The position numbers were made by a program, and so were the translations under genes. From Xylona heveae TC161 (taxonomy: Eukaryota; Ascomycota; Xylonomycetes; Xylonales; Xylonaceae), in contig NW_017264193.1 in assembly GCF_001619985.1 (NCBI RefSeq), forward strand, positions 3,191,155 through 3,255,154: a DNA stretch of 64,000 nucleotides, given 5' to 3'. The notes below the pieces were generated by a model. The model ran no database searches. It saw nothing but the letters and a program-made list of their open reading frames with translations, and had not been told where the DNA came from. This document shows, piece after piece, positions 46,358-58,372 of the stretch; position 1 is the first letter of the stretch, and every line of letters starts with the position of its first letter.

Positions 46358-48664
46358 GGTGCAAACAAAAGTGTTCACCAAGAACAATGCATATGTCTCC
46401 TATCTAAAATATACAGACAAACGCACAGCAGAATCCTTGAGCGCAAAAGGACACTAGAGATATATATCTTCAAGAACCAATGATTCAGTCGTCAATAGTA
46501 TATAGAGTTTGAGGCCTGACAATCGCGAAAAAAGATATTGTCAAATCGTGGGGATATTCGAGGGGAGAAAGAGTACCTCGAGGTTAGGACCTCAAAGTTA
46601 CCACCCTAAGAAGGGAATTATACAATATAAATATAGGAGAGGCTTTCCTGGACCGTGATTTAACTCATATCCTGGATCAAGCCCTGCACGAATTATGCTG
46701 AGGAGGATGTCGTTACTTTGCGCAGCCGGCAGAGGGGGTCATCTCCAGTGACCCGCTGGATCAGGGCAACCACTTTTGAACGATTCCAGGAGGTTGATAG
46801 ACCCAAAACAGCCTAGCGTACCCGCGTTTGTGTTTCAAAGTCGCTAGAATTACCAGTTTGGGCGAACCAGGTTCTGGTGCGCGGACCCTGCGGCTGATCC
46901 GTCGCTCGTCTCGTCTGATACGAAATCTGCTCTACTCCTATACCAACGAGTGGGATACCGGGGTATTACTCCAGCTTCAAAGAATTTATGAGCCCCCACA
47001 AGAAAGCAGATAAAAAATAGCTTGTGACATCATTTCTTGATATATCTCATCATTTCGTTTCTTGTACAGCAAAATCAGCAATTGCTGAGTTACCAATGAA
47101 TGGCGTTCAAATTGAGCATCAGTTCCATTCAAATAATTGTGAGACTGCATGTGCAGTTTATTTCGATACAGATGCACTGTCCATAATTTGCAGTCGTGTA
47201 CGGCGGCAGGCTTCATCTCAAATGACCCACGCGAGGATTATATATATATATATATATATATCATAATAATAAGAACCTTTTGGCAAGCAGCAGGACGAGA
47301 AAGAAAAGTCACGGGTTAAGAGCATAAAACCGAGCTGCGTTATTGCTGCTTAACAAATGTCTTGTTCGAAACTTCTTGATTTAGGGGTTTCCGCCATGAT
47401 TGCATCAGGAACGGAAAAGAATTGAATCCTCAGAAGTCCCAGCCATCGGTGATCGGAGAACATGATATCGCTCACGACCTTCCTCGGAAGTGTTATGAAG
47501 CAAAATGGGCATCGGGAAAAACAGGAGAAGAGAATGAGAGAAGTGGAGATTATCCCGAATAAGGCTTGCAGGGGCCGTCGTTGCTTTTTTCTCGCTTGCG
47601 GATAAAAGCAGACGATGATGATGCTGATGAATTCTCTATGGGCTAATTTCGAGCTTATAGGCTCCACAATTGGCATGCGCAATCACATCAGCCAACCAAG
47701 TTTCATATTCCGCTTTAATCTTCCGTCATTTCCCCGGGCTCGTCTCAGTCCCTTTTTTGTTCCCCTTTGGTCGGCCGGATCTCGCCAAATGCCCGACCTA
47801 TAACTACCTACCTAGGTATGTCATCTCGCTTCAAGTCTAGGCAGCACTAGCTCATAGAGACCCTAAGAAACTTTTATTGCAAGCAATCTGACGAGTGATA
47901 GTAAGTACTTTATAGTACCATCGGGTCCGTCTGCATCCATGGGCAGTCACGTCGCCAAAGCGGAGCAGTCCGGGGATGTTTTCATTACTCGATCATAATG
48001 CTACACCTGCCAATAATCTTTTCCTGCCCTGCCTAGATCGGATCATGAGAGGGCTGCGCAGAAAAATTACTTTCGTCTTCCGAAACTGATAGTTAAGCAC
48101 ATCGCAACTTCCTCTTCTCTCTTATACAGACCTCAACTTGTGTGGTGTGCAACATTGACGATCCGCTTTTGCCCTTTGGCACCCATTTCCCCACGTGCAA
48201 GTCATTATTGGTGGGGGGTCGCCTCTATCTTAACACCAAAACGCCAACCGGGAGAACCCCAAAGCAGCGCTTCGCACAGGAGGGGGAAGGCCGATAACCT
48301 AAACTACGCCTGGCGCGGACAAAAACCCCCTCAGCTCCTCGACGTCGTAAAATTGGTCTCGTCCTGCCCGAGCTCCATTCTTCGTCACCGTCGTTGCAGC
48401 TGAGTGTGAAATACACGCGATACGAGACATCAGTACCTGTCGACGTTGCAGCGCACAAGTGAGTGCTGTCCCGACCTGCAGCACGCCACGCTTGACGTTG
48501 CACGGCACTTCGGGCCCGGCCGTGGTCGCGGACCTATATCAGGCTCCACCATTTCCTCGTCGAAAACGTTCCGCCTTCCTTGGCTGATTACACGTCCGCT
48601 CCGGCAATCAAAATCATAGCTCGCTCAATCAACTTCGCATATAATCTACGTTGCTGGCCGTGGA
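46358..48664. promoter_or_regulatory. 2.3-kb divergent intergenic region
   Basis: Separates the divergent Tea4-like and kinase genes. Contains a 23-bp (TA)n tract at 47239-47261, a ctacctacctaggta word near 47803 and a pyrimidine-rich stretch near 48107-48125 that may lie close to the kinase transcription start. Short frames show no family resemblance. A small unrecognised gene or a non-coding RNA could fit in this space. Confidence 0.5.
47239..47261. repeat. (TA)n microsatellite
   Basis: Twenty-three bases of alternating ta in a long intergenic region, flanked by further AT-rich sequence. Confidence 0.95.
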
Positions 48665-50653
48665 ATGGCCACTCTCGACTCTCCGACCCAAACTCGGAAT
48701 CGGCATCACCAGTTCGAGAGTTCTGGCTTTGATACGCATTCTCGCTCCGATGATGGCTCAATGAATTGGGAATATGCCTCTGCGCATTCGCAAGAGTCTG
48801 ATGAATCTGTCAGCCCGGTCGAGCACTCGACCCAACAACGACCATGGGTCATCCCACGATCAAACACATTCGAGCGTGTGCGAAAACAGCTCCTGCCCGA
48901 GCAGGAGGAATCGCATGCTTCTACGCCGCCCATAGATGTTCCATCACCAGCACATGGTGACCTAGATGCTTTGGGCCCCGCTGGTCTCAGCCCTGGCGAT
49001 GACCGATACGTGGAGCCTTCTCCGATCGAATGTGCGTTTCGGTCTCGGAGACTTTCTATATCCTTTAATCCGCATGTCACGCTAGACAGCGGTCAACAGC
49101 AGGAATTAGACCAGCCCCTCCCTCGATCTGAGGCAAAATGGAGAGTGAGAGGTCGCTCTTTATTGGACGAGATGACCCAGCGTTCGAGCTCCTCCAGGGG
49201 AAGCGGAGAATCAGCCACATCGTCAAAGGGATGGCAACAACGGAGCCACGAGCGTGGTGGTTCAAGCCTAGCTGCTATTGAGACATCTGCTGAGCGCCTG
49301 CAAAGGAGGCCACGCTCGAGAGACCAAGATCAGGTGGCCTCTCTCACTTCCGATTCCACAGCATCCTCTGCCATGGAAGAATTGCGTACGCCGGTGCACA
49401 CACCCACTGAGTTTGTTCTTTCGCCTGTGCCCATGCCTGGCCCACTGAATCAACCTACATCTCTTCAAGAAACGTCAACCTGGCCTTTGAACGAGAAGCC
49501 GGACCTGCTCATGCGATCCAGAAGCTACACATTTGAGAGACCGGGCAGCTTTCGTAGAGCGAAGCGAAGCTCGCGGCGGTCGACTTCTTCGAATACTACA
49601 TCGCCTGCCAGCACTTTCCTCTCTCAGTGGGCCAAGACTGAAGCCCCTCCGATTTCTGATCCTGATGACGAGGGACAAGAAATTGGTGACTATGTGCTCG
49701 GAAAGCTGATCGGCACGGGCGGTTTTAGTATCGTTCGAGAAGCGTACACCATCGAAGACGGTAGCCGGGTACGGCGGGCAGTCAAAATTGTCCGCAAGCA
49801 GATTGCCGGCAAAACTGATCCTGAGAATGATCAATTCCAAGCAGACTTTGAGCGAGAAGTTTCATTGTGGCGATGCCTCGACCATCAACGTATTCTGAAG
49901 CTTCTAGCCGTCTATGACACTTCCTTTGCTACTTATTGCTTCACGCCGCTCAACAAGGGCGGTACTCTCTATGATTTGGTGCGCAAAAATCGCCAAGGGA
50001 TTGATGTTCAGCTTGCTAGGAGGTATATTTTCCAACTCGCTTCGGCGATCCGATACCTGCACGAGGATGTTCACGTCGTACACCGGGATATCAAACTAGA
50101 AAATTGCCTCGTGGACATGTCGAGCCCCACTGCTGATATCGAAGGCGGCAAAATCCTTCTCTGCGATTTTGGCATGGCAGAGTTCAACACGAGCGATACC
50201 CGCAGCAACTCGCCAGATCCATACACCAACCGGTTGCATCAGACTGACGAGAAAGATTCTGACTCTTCCCAAACGACCACGCGCCCTCTCTCCGGCAGTC
50301 TTCAGTACCTCTCGCCTGAACTCATCGAGAGTCAGACCCATCTGCTTTCTCCTGCGGCAGATATCTGGGCCCTTGGAGTGGTCATGTACGCCCTCTTTGT
50401 CGGCGACCTGCCATTCAACCACCCTCTACGGCCCAAACTTCAAATGATGATCGTCAAGGGCGAGTGGGACCAAGCCGTGTTCAACACTGCACCCGGTCTA
50501 GCAGGCGGCGAAGCAAAGCCCGCTGTCGAACTCGTGTGTGGATGTCTGGATATGAATGCGGAAAAGCGGTGGATTATCTCTGAAATTCTTGCTTACCCTT
50601 GGCTTCGACGGGGCCAAGACGTTTCTGAGCCCGATAACGGTTGGAGGCTGTGA
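48665..50653 (+). CDS. fungal Ser/Thr protein kinase with long N-terminal tail
   Basis: Single exon of 662 residues. The first 335 residues are Ser/Arg/Pro-rich and probably disordered, with RSRSYTFERP-like phosphosite motifs. The kinase domain begins near residue 341: glycine loop IGTGGFSIV, ATP lysine in RRAVKIVRK, helix-C Glu in FEREVSLWRCL, catalytic HRDIKLEN near 472, metal-binding DFG near 501 (LLCDFGMAEF), activation-segment end SGSLQYLSPEL and DIWALGVVMYAL. All catalytic residues are present. The activation segment is long: 52 residues from DFG to SPE, with a Ser/Thr/Asp-rich insert. HRDIKLEN and SLQYLSPE recall the fungal CAMK-like Prr/Hrk/Kin group; the orthology is not certain. The start is the first ATG of the frame. 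Confidence 0.9.
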   Translation: MATLDSPTQTRNRHHQFESSGFDTHSRSDDGSMNWEYASAHSQESDESVSPVEHSTQQRPWVIPRSNTFERVRKQLLPEQEESHASTPPIDVPSPAHGDLDALGPAGLSPGDDRYVEPSPIECAFRSRRLSISFNPHVTLDSGQQQELDQPLPRSEAKWRVRGRSLLDEMTQRSSSSRGSGESATSSKGWQQRSHERGGSSLAAIETSAERLQRRPRSRDQDQVASLTSDSTASSAMEELRTPVHTPTEFVLSPVPMPGPLNQPTSLQETSTWPLNEKPDLLMRSRSYTFERPGSFRRAKRSSRRSTSSNTTSPASTFLSQWAKTEAPPISDPDDEGQEIGDYVLGKLIGTGGFSIVREAYTIEDGSRVRRAVKIVRKQIAGKTDPENDQFQADFEREVSLWRCLDHQRILKLLAVYDTSFATYCFTPLNKGGTLYDLVRKNRQGIDVQLARRYIFQLASAIRYLHEDVHVVHRDIKLENCLVDMSSPTADIEGGKILLCDFGMAEFNTSDTRSNSPDPYTNRLHQTDEKDSDSSQTTTRPLSGSLQYLSPELIESQTHLLSPAADIWALGVVMYALFVGDLPFNHPLRPKLQMMIVKGEWDQAVFNTAPGLAGGEAKPAVELVCGCLDMNAEKRWIISEILAYPWLRRGQDVSEPDNGWRL

Positions 50654-51368
50654 AGCACCTCTCTGCCGCATATGTCTTTTGAACATCTTCTTCCTTTCTC
50701 AAGGTGTTTACTTGGGTGTTGAACGTGATGAGAAACGCGCTCCACTCCAAGTCGCACAAAAGGGCCTTTCTTCTTGACTTCTTTCCTCTCTCTCCTCTAT
50801 TACCCATCATACTTCTCTCCCCTCTTAGGTATACATACAGACATGCCCAAGAGATTCCCTGTACGTTGTACGATATTATGACGAAGGACGCGCGCATAAC
50901 AGTTCGGGCATCATTCTTGTTTCACATTGCGATACCTGATACCCTATTTCCAACTGTTCTTCTTTTTCTGTTTTCTTTTTATTATTTATGGTGTCTCCGG
51001 CTGTGCTGTCCGCCATTCCATTGTCTCAATGTCTCTATTGATGGAATCTTTGTATTTATTTTCCTTCCTTTCCTTATCGCTCTGCACCGAGTTGTACTGC
51101 AGTATTTTATCTTGCCTCTTGGCCTCGTGCGTCACCTGTGTCCTTGGCATATCTACTATTTGTCCTCTTCAATCTTGGTTTTTCTATGGATTGATATCGA
51201 TCTAGCGCACTGCCTGACATTATCTATATATGTAGGTATGTATGTCCTTAGGCCGGTAATTATATGTGCATTCGTCCGATGGAACAGGCTAATCCTGAAT
51301 GAGTAATCCAACGTGACTTTGATCGTGGTGCGGTGACGCGCCAAACGAAACCCTTATGTATTTCACTT
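50654..51368. other. convergent 3' spacer
   Basis: 715 bp between the stops of the kinase and the NLR-like gene. T-rich, with open frames that are hydrophobic only because of the T content. No gene. Confidence 0.55.
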
Positions 51369-54300
51369 TCAACCTTTCACCTTGTATCTTCCAAAAAGCA
51401 AATGTCGCTTGATACCCGGGTGTTGCCAAGTATCAATCATTCTGAAGCGCCTCCGAGTATCTCGATGGTCAGCACCTAACGTCCGCTGACTGGCTTGAGC
51501 GCATTTACACATTAAATCCAAAGCCTCCTTGTCCCGTCCTCGACACCCATAAATCACAGCAAGATCTTGCATGTTTGTTAATGTAAGAGGGTGGTCTTCG
51601 TCAAGTAATTTCCTGCACTTGTCAAACACATGCTTGTAGAGCTCCTCTGCATCATTTAGACGTCCTTGGTTGCGGTATGAACGAGCAAGAATGCGCATGT
51701 TTGTCAATGTGTTTGGATGGTCTTCTCCAAGTGCCTTCCTGCGCTTGTCAAGCACTTGCTCAAAGAGCTCCTCTGCATCTTTTGGGCGTTCTTGGTTCCG
51801 GTATGTGCTAGCAAGGTTACCCATGCTTATCAGTGTATCTGGATGGTCTTCTCCAAGAACCTTTCTGCGTTTATCAAGAATTTGCTTGTAGAGCTCCTCT
51901 GCATCTTTGAAATGTCGTTGGCGGCAGTATGTACGAGCAAGGTTGTCCATGCTTGTCAAGGTATCTGGATGGTTTTCTCCAAGTACCCTCCTGCGCTTGT
52001 CAAGGACTCGCTCAAAGAGCTCCTGTGCACTTTTCAGTCTTCTTTGGTGCCAGTAACATGAAGCAAGTCGAAACATGCTTTCCAATGTGGCTGGGTGGTC
52101 TTCTCCAAATCGTTTCCTGCGCTTGTCGAGAACTTGCTCAAGGAGCTCCTCTGCATCTTCCAAACGTCCTTGGGACTGGTATGTCAAGGCAAGATTGTTC
52201 TTGCATCTTAATGCCTCTTGATGAGATTCTCCAAATATCTTGCTGCTCTTGTCAATCAATTGCTCCTGTATCTCCTGTGCAAGTTCCAATTTTTTTTGAC
52301 GAGAGTATATATAAGCAAGAGCACTCATGCTTATCAAAGTACTAGGGTGTTCCTCTCCAAGCCTTTTCGAGTACATGTCTGTGGATTCTTGCAGAACCCG
52401 CTCTGCCTCGTTATACCTCCCGTCTTCCAACAAGCACCTCCCGACACTGAGTAATAACTGAGGTTGATATGAATCATTGCTAGAGAAACATTTAGCTGCA
52501 AGAATGCACATTGCGTGTGGCAAATACGCTCGCCATATTGCCCTGTTGCACTCGTCACAGCTAGGGAACACATTGGCCAAGTGCCTCATTGCCTTAATCA
52601 TGTGGCTTCCAAGGGACCCACGCTGCTTCAGCCAGTTGCGCGTTGCAAGACGAACCAAACTATGCAGGTCTAGAAGCTCATCGGCCGGCCGCTTGGCGAC
52701 AAATGAATATGCAAGCAGAGTTCCAAGTGCACGCTGCACTTTAATCTTACTGAGCAAATGCGATGGCAGAAGCGTCTTTGGGATCGCTTTTGGCTCAATA
52801 CAGGACATGAAGGATAAGTACTCAGCTGCCAAGGGATCACGCTTCCGGATTTGTTCAAATGAGATTAGCCAAGTTACAGCTACGGGGTTCTTCGTCTCGC
52901 TGTATCTTCCCTCGTCCTCGAAATCTTCACTCAACACTTCAAGGATCTCCTCTTCGGTGCCTTCCAGGAGCTCCAGATATTCGCTTAGAGAAGTGTCATT
53001 TTCGTTAATGTACGCTGTTGCCTGTCGGATGGCTAGAGGAAGAAAGGCGAGGTGATGTAACAATGCCGCTTGGGCTTCTTCAAACTGCAGTATGGTCTTA
53101 TTTAAAATTTCACTGTGTAGGAATTGCTTTGCGTCGTCTTCGTTCATCTGGTGGATCTTAACGGTATTCGTCGGGGCGTATTTTATTGCAGCCTTCAACG
53201 TGCGTGTCGTGAACAAGATAGATCCGCGGCTGCTTCTAGGCAAGCATTTGATCAAAGGTGTGGATCTGGCGGTATCGGCTCCAGAGGCAAACCACATATC
53301 CACGTCGTCGGCATTATCAATGATCAAAAGCCATTGTCCACTGCTGTCTTGGCTTAGATGCTGTTGCAACAAAGCGACAATGTCTGCATCTTTCTCGTCC
53401 AAGCCAGGTAGTTGGAGTTGGCGGCCAATATCCAGATACGCCTTCTTCATTGCATCGACACTGATCGCTGGGAGCCAGAATATTGAGCAGTCTGGTCTCT
53501 TTTCCATTGTACGGTAAGCAAGTTCAAGGACTATTTGGGTCTTTCCGATTCCTCCGAGTCCGTAAACAGCCATTTTTGAGCAGCCACCTTCGATAAAGAG
53601 TTTTGATTCTATTTCGGCAAGCTCTGCGTTGCGGCCAACGAACCCGTCATTGCATTCAAAAGGAATATACCGGCAGGGTTTATGGTTACCTGAATAATAA
53701 TGTTACAAGACTGCTTATTTGGCGCTCAGAGTAAAGCAACTTACGGGGACGAAGACGCAGCTGACTGATGAGTTCACAGTGTTTCTAGTCTATTGTCAGC
53801 ACCGGTCCTCGTTCACAAACATTTCGCGGAACCGTACGTTCATCGTTGCATCGAAGTCCAATCGTGTTTTATCTACTCATACATTCAGTAATTAATTACA
53901 ACTACTCTAAGCAAAGTCTTGGAGATACACACTCTGTTTCCCCTGCAAATTGCGCACACACTTTCGCATGCGCGATTGCAGTTCTGTCTGCTTGAGATAC
54001 CGACACGTCGCTCCCGCAATCTTCTCACGTTCTCGAAACTCTGCCATATCAACACCCTGTAAACCCTGCTGAACATTAAATCGAAAATAACGGCCATCCT
54101 CGTGATATTTCCGCCAACGCGCTGCAATTCGATCCGCGGTCTTTTCAGTCTCCGTGGCCATTTCAAGGAGCGTCTTAGTGATTCCCTTGATATTATCGTT
54201 TACACCCTTCATTCCAGGATCGCCGGTGCCAACAGATACAAAACATTTGACCAGAGACATGAGCTCAGCAGTGTCTGCGCACCAGATATCACTCGCTTCA

Positions 54301-55105
54301 CGTTCCACCTCCTCTGCCGGATTGTTCGCGCTCAAGCCGCCGTCCACAAAGCGTCGCCCGCTGATCGAGACTGGCTCGAAAAAGCTCGTGGCAGCGGAAG
54401 TAGCAAGCGCAGCCTCACCAATGGTGGGCGTGGCCTCGGCAAACTCCCTGGACAGCGAGTAGCTTCGCAAATGTATTGTCTCCTGTGACGACTTTTCCGT
54501 CGCGCAGACGAACCTGGAAAAGCGTTGACGTGAGAAGAACTTTATTCAGAGATGGGTCTTCTGGTTTTCCACTTACACCCTGCAGCCAGGTGGTCTGCCA
54601 TCGCAGAGACGGTCGTCAGGATCCATCCCACAACTAATTACAACCGTTTTCACCGCCTCGTGGAGCGTTTCAGAATCGCATCGGGCTTTGATGTTTCCCT
54701 TCAAGCCAACTCGAAGCCCGCCTGAGGATTTGCTGAATACCTTCTCCATGAGCTCAGTATACGCCGAAATACATTGATCAACATCCATCTCAAGCCGGCC
54801 GAGCATGATTGCAAGGAGCCTGCCACTGTTAACAATACTGCGAGGTTTTGATGATGAATGGGCAGACCTAACCCGCCTGTGCTCGTGCCGCCAATAAGGT
54901 CGAAAATGTCACATGGCTTCATTCGCAACGAATTCGGATTTGCCTTCTTGCGTTCATGATTCAGGCCGTCCATGAGCTCTTTCAAGATGTATAGTGTGGA
55001 TAAACCTCTAACCCCACCACCATCGAGTGACAAGAGGCAGAGACCATCGCTGTCTAGAGGACTTTCCTTTGAGCCATCACGTACGGCTGGTGTTTCGTTT
55101 GGCAT
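51369..55105 (-). CDS. patatin / NB-ARC / TPR receptor (fungal NLR-like STAND protein)
   Basis: Fungal NLR-like proteins act in non-self recognition and regulated cell death; in Neurospora the PLP-1 protein has the same three parts. I join six exons (55105-54873, 54819-54577, 54513-53933, 53872-53838, 53784-53745, 53689-51369) into 1,150 residues. The patatin phospholipase has an intact catalytic set: oxyanion DGGGVRG at 28-34, Ser75 in GTSTGG and Asp216 in DGGLSANNP. The NB-ARC domain has the P-loop GLGGIGKT (421-428), a Walker B LLIIDNADD near 500, a sensor-like GSILFTTR and the FLPLAIRQA motif. Seven 42-residue TPR units cover about 820-1113. The two tiny exons between patatin and NB-ARC are my least certain splice choices. 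Everything needed for an active receptor is present. Confidence 0.88.
51483..52364 (-). repeat. seven tandem 126-bp TPR-coding units
   Basis: Inside the last exon of the NLR-like gene lie seven consecutive 42-codon units of the consensus LGEDHPDTLxxMxNLA.TYR followed by Q.R..DAEEL..QVLDKRRK. Units 3 to 6 counted from the N-terminal side are the most alike. Several units are also recognisable at the DNA level (shared ggatggtcttctccaag-type stretches), pointing to recent unit duplication or exchange. Confidence 0.9.
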
Positions 55106-56269
55106 GGTTCGCGCGCGAATCTATTGTTCAGAGATGTGTAATAAAATAGTAAGTAAGAAATGCTGCACAGAATCGGTATCTCAGGCATAGCTGAGAAGCA
55201 AAATCGCGAGGGGTTGTCCGGCTTATATCCTTTGCTCGAGCTTGCGCCCAACACCGCGGTGGATGATACGTATGGGAGGCTTATGCGGCGGGTATTGACT
55301 GGCTCTAACGGCTGCATTCTGCGACATTGTGCCCCAAGGTTGACAACCCCCCTGCGGAAGCTGGCCGAGACATTCTTTTGAGACTGTGTTCCTTGCTCCC
55401 TGGGCCCGCCCGCCCGCCTGCCTTGGAACATATTCGCAATAAAGGATGCCCTCAAAATTGCCGCCGTTCTCATCCCATTGATGCCCCGATAATCTAGAAA
55501 CCGTCTTTTTCCAAGCCAGATTCATCTAGATACTGATGGAATCCATGTTCGAAATTCCATTCTAAAAATAGCAAATTGCCTTGCAACGTTCAGGGCGAGA
55601 TCGCCTGTCATTTTTGTTATACACCATCACTCAGGCGCTTAACACCCTCTGCTTGACTCCATTATTTTGCAGGGTAGTCGTTGCATCTCGGTTCGTTTTG
55701 ACCAATTGGCTAAAAGGAAGAAGCAGGCATGTGCCAAGCCGCACCCAAGGGAGGGTAGAACCGGTACGTCTTCTTCAGTTCGTCTGGCGGTGGAAGCAAA
55801 GGCGTAACTAGCAAAGACTGGCTCACAGATGGGAAAGTCAGAGTGAGTGATTTCAAATGCTAACTGCTCAGAATTGTGAAATCAACATGTCACGACGGGT
55901 TCTGGTCAATATTGTGGGGTAGCGTTGGGGAAAGGCAGGTGATCGAGGTGTGCGTAAACTTTATCACACATCAGTAGCATGCAGAACGGTAACCCGCGCA
56001 GCCAAAATACAGTCAGGAATAACGAGTCGATTATTATAGCTAAAGAATCGTTCTAGATGTACATGTTTAGGTATCGGAAAGATGATACCTGTGCGCCTTT
56101 CGCCATACTGCCCCCATGACTGAGCTCGCGGCCCTAAAAAAAATCCATGGACCATATGCCATAAAACGCCAACAACAAAATGCAAAATTGAAGCATTACA
56201 CTTAACCCAAGAGAACCGAAATGCAGAAATTATTAAGAAATGCACTAGAAAGGAGTGGGGAAACACATT
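55106..56269. promoter_or_regulatory. NLR promoter and 3' flank of GPI protein gene
   Basis: 1.16 kb between two minus-strand genes. No coding region recognised. No clear regulatory motif. Confidence 0.5.
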
Positions 56270-57358
56270 TCATGAGAAGAAGGCACTTGCAAGCAATATT
56301 AATGCAGATAAAAGCCATAAACGTCCATTTGGGACAGTGTAAGATGAGCCAGCACCGACATAAATATCGAAGGGGTCGCCAGCACCGCCAGTGGCTGATG
56401 GGTGTTTGGAAGTAGTATGGCTCGTTGAGGACGGAGAGGGAGACAACGATGACGATGAAGGAGATGAATATGTTTGAGAGGTGGTGCTAGGCCCATGGCT
56501 AGAGGAAAAAGGAGTAGGACTTGTGGCTGCAGCTGTCACCGTTGAGGCTCCTGAGCTTTCAGTACTCGACGCAGCAGGCGACAATGAAGAGGATGATTGT
56601 GGACTGTTGCTGCTGCTCCCGCTTGCCGGGGGGCTCGATGAAGAAGTAATGATGACTTGTGACGTACTCACGATGACGTTGGTAGTAGGACTGGACTCTA
56701 GCGACGGAAGCGTTGACCTGGAAGCTGACGAAGAGAAAGTTTGAGGGGAATAGCTTGTCGCCGTGGTATCTGGCTCGGCAGAGGTAGCTGTCACTATCAC
56801 TGTAACCGTACTGCTTGAGCAATCTTTGGTCATGCTCTTCGTGGAATGATAAAGGAGAGTCGATGAGGTATCAAGGACCAAGCTTGAGAAGCTGCTAGGT
56901 AGAGACGATGCAACCATGGTGCTGCTTCCAATGCTGAGCGGCGTGCTGGTCTTGAATATTACAGTTGAGGCGGTTGTTGTTTTTGCCGAGCTGGTTTTCG
57001 AAGTTCTTGTAACCTCATTTGGGCATAGAGCCTGAACACCTTTTCCGCCCAAGATTATAGAAATGAGCGAGGCCGGGTCTGCCTTCAAGCCGGCGCATGC
57101 CTCGTTGACGAGCGTGGTCACTGCCTCCAACGCAGTGATGCAGGCATTCGAACACGCAGCATTCTCCGCAAAATCAGATGCCTGACAGCCTGGAATATTC
57201 GCGTCGTAAGCGGTCGAGCAGACGAGGGTAGCTCCCGAAATCTCTTGGAAGTTTGCCAGAGATATTGCTCGAACAGACGATGGTATTGATAGCAAGACCA
57301 AGGCGGTTCGGAACAGCGTCGGGATTCTGTAACGAAAGAGACCCGAATGGGCGATCAT
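56270..57358 (-). CDS. Ser/Thr-rich GPI-anchored cell-surface protein
   Basis: Predicted secreted wall or plasma-membrane protein. Single exon of 362 residues from ATG 57358; an upstream in-frame ATG would add 47 residues and bury the signal sequence. A signal peptide spans about residues 1-31, ending PSSVRA. The mature N terminus forms a compact domain with six cysteines (VCSTAYD, IPGC, AACSNAC, NEAC and ALCPNE), similar to small fungal surface domains but without the eight-Cys CFEM pattern. The remainder, about residues 130-335, is mostly Ser and Thr and should be heavily O-glycosylated. The C terminus has a small-residue region followed by a hydrophobic tail (LWLLSALILLASAFFS), a GPI-attachment signal. 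The exact ligand or function is unknown. Confidence 0.85.
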   Translation of the reverse strand: MIAHSGLFRYRIPTLFRTALVLLSIPSSVRAISLANFQEISGATLVCSTAYDANIPGCQASDFAENAACSNACITALEAVTTLVNEACAGLKADPASLISIILGGKGVQALCPNEVTRTSKTSSAKTTTASTVIFKTSTPLSIGSSTMVASSLPSSFSSLVLDTSSTLLYHSTKSMTKDCSSSTVTVIVTATSAEPDTTATSYSPQTFSSSASRSTLPSLESSPTTNVIVSTSQVIITSSSSPPASGSSSNSPQSSSSLSPAASSTESSGASTVTAAATSPTPFSSSHGPSTTSQTYSSPSSSSLSPSPSSTSHTTSKHPSATGGAGDPFDIYVGAGSSYTVPNGRLWLLSALILLASAFFS

Positions 57359-58342
57359 TATAACGGCCAAGGCACAATACCCACTAGGCGTCGAATATGA
57401 CCGACACACGGAGAGGCCGTCTGTCCGACTTATAGAGCCAAAGAGGAAGACAAAGAAGACAACGTGTATCGTATGACGATGTTGTGGATTGTGCGACACG
57501 GGATATCATGAAGACCCGCTTGAACAACGTTGCTCTGCCTTCAAAGCACGTATGATTTTGAGCCTTTGGAAGTGTATCGAAATGAACGCAACCTGCCAGC
57601 AGGCTGCAATTTAACGAATGTGAAATGTAAAATACCGTTGAAGTGATTGGAGTTGGTTAAGAATCTGCGGAAAAGGACTGCAGCATTCAATATTTTCAAG
57701 AAGGGAAAGAGGAGAGCCGGCTCAATTCATTAGAGAGGGTGAAAATGGTAGAAGGATGGGCATCCGGAAAGATACAGAAAGCTGGACGAAAAGGATATCA
57801 AGCAAACAATATTATTCACCAAAAGAAAAACAGGTGGAAAGGCCTTGCCGCCTCTGTGTGTAAAACCCCTCTCTTGAGGGAACATGAAGCACACGAAATC
57901 GCCATGATATTGCTTTGAAACATAGCTTGTCCCAATTCAGTCTAAGATCATCATTAGGAAACGAGTAAAGAACAAGTCAGTATCTACGATATGACCTTGG
58001 GCGCCTTGACCGGCATGTCATCTGTTTGGCGAAGCGGCCTAGCGCAGCATGAAGTTGTTGGTCATGACGGAGAATGAGCGGAAGGAAAGAGCAGGAGTAT
58101 GGCGGGCAGAAGATGAAGCAAGCCAATATGCGCGCGCTATGGGAGGCTGCAGTCACGGATCATCCTTTTGGTCATCCCTCGTCCTAAGAGCCCGACATGA
58201 AACGCACCCTCACATGTCGCCTGTCTTTGATTGAGTCATTCATTGGTCGGAAGTAAGAACTGCTGTTTTATCCCCAAAGTGCCAATGACCCATCACATAA
58301 GATTTAGTTAAATCATCTTGAAAAGACACAAGATAATCACTC

Positions 58343-58372
58343 GTAAGTAAGGTAATAATTTACCTTACTTAC
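58343..58372. repeat. perfect inverted repeat, 13-bp arms
   Basis: Arms gtaagtaaggtaa and ttaccttacttac surround a 4-base taat loop. A further matching pair outside, atcact on the left and agtgat on the right, extends the hairpin to roughly 58336-58381 with a small internal mismatch. It could form a cruciform or hairpin; it might be a binding site or the core of a miniature element. Confidence 0.85.

Noticed and set aside
50704-51306. 200-residue hydrophobic plus-strand frame between the kinase and the NLR gene
   Set aside because: T-rich convergent spacer produces Phe/Leu-rich translation; no family motif.
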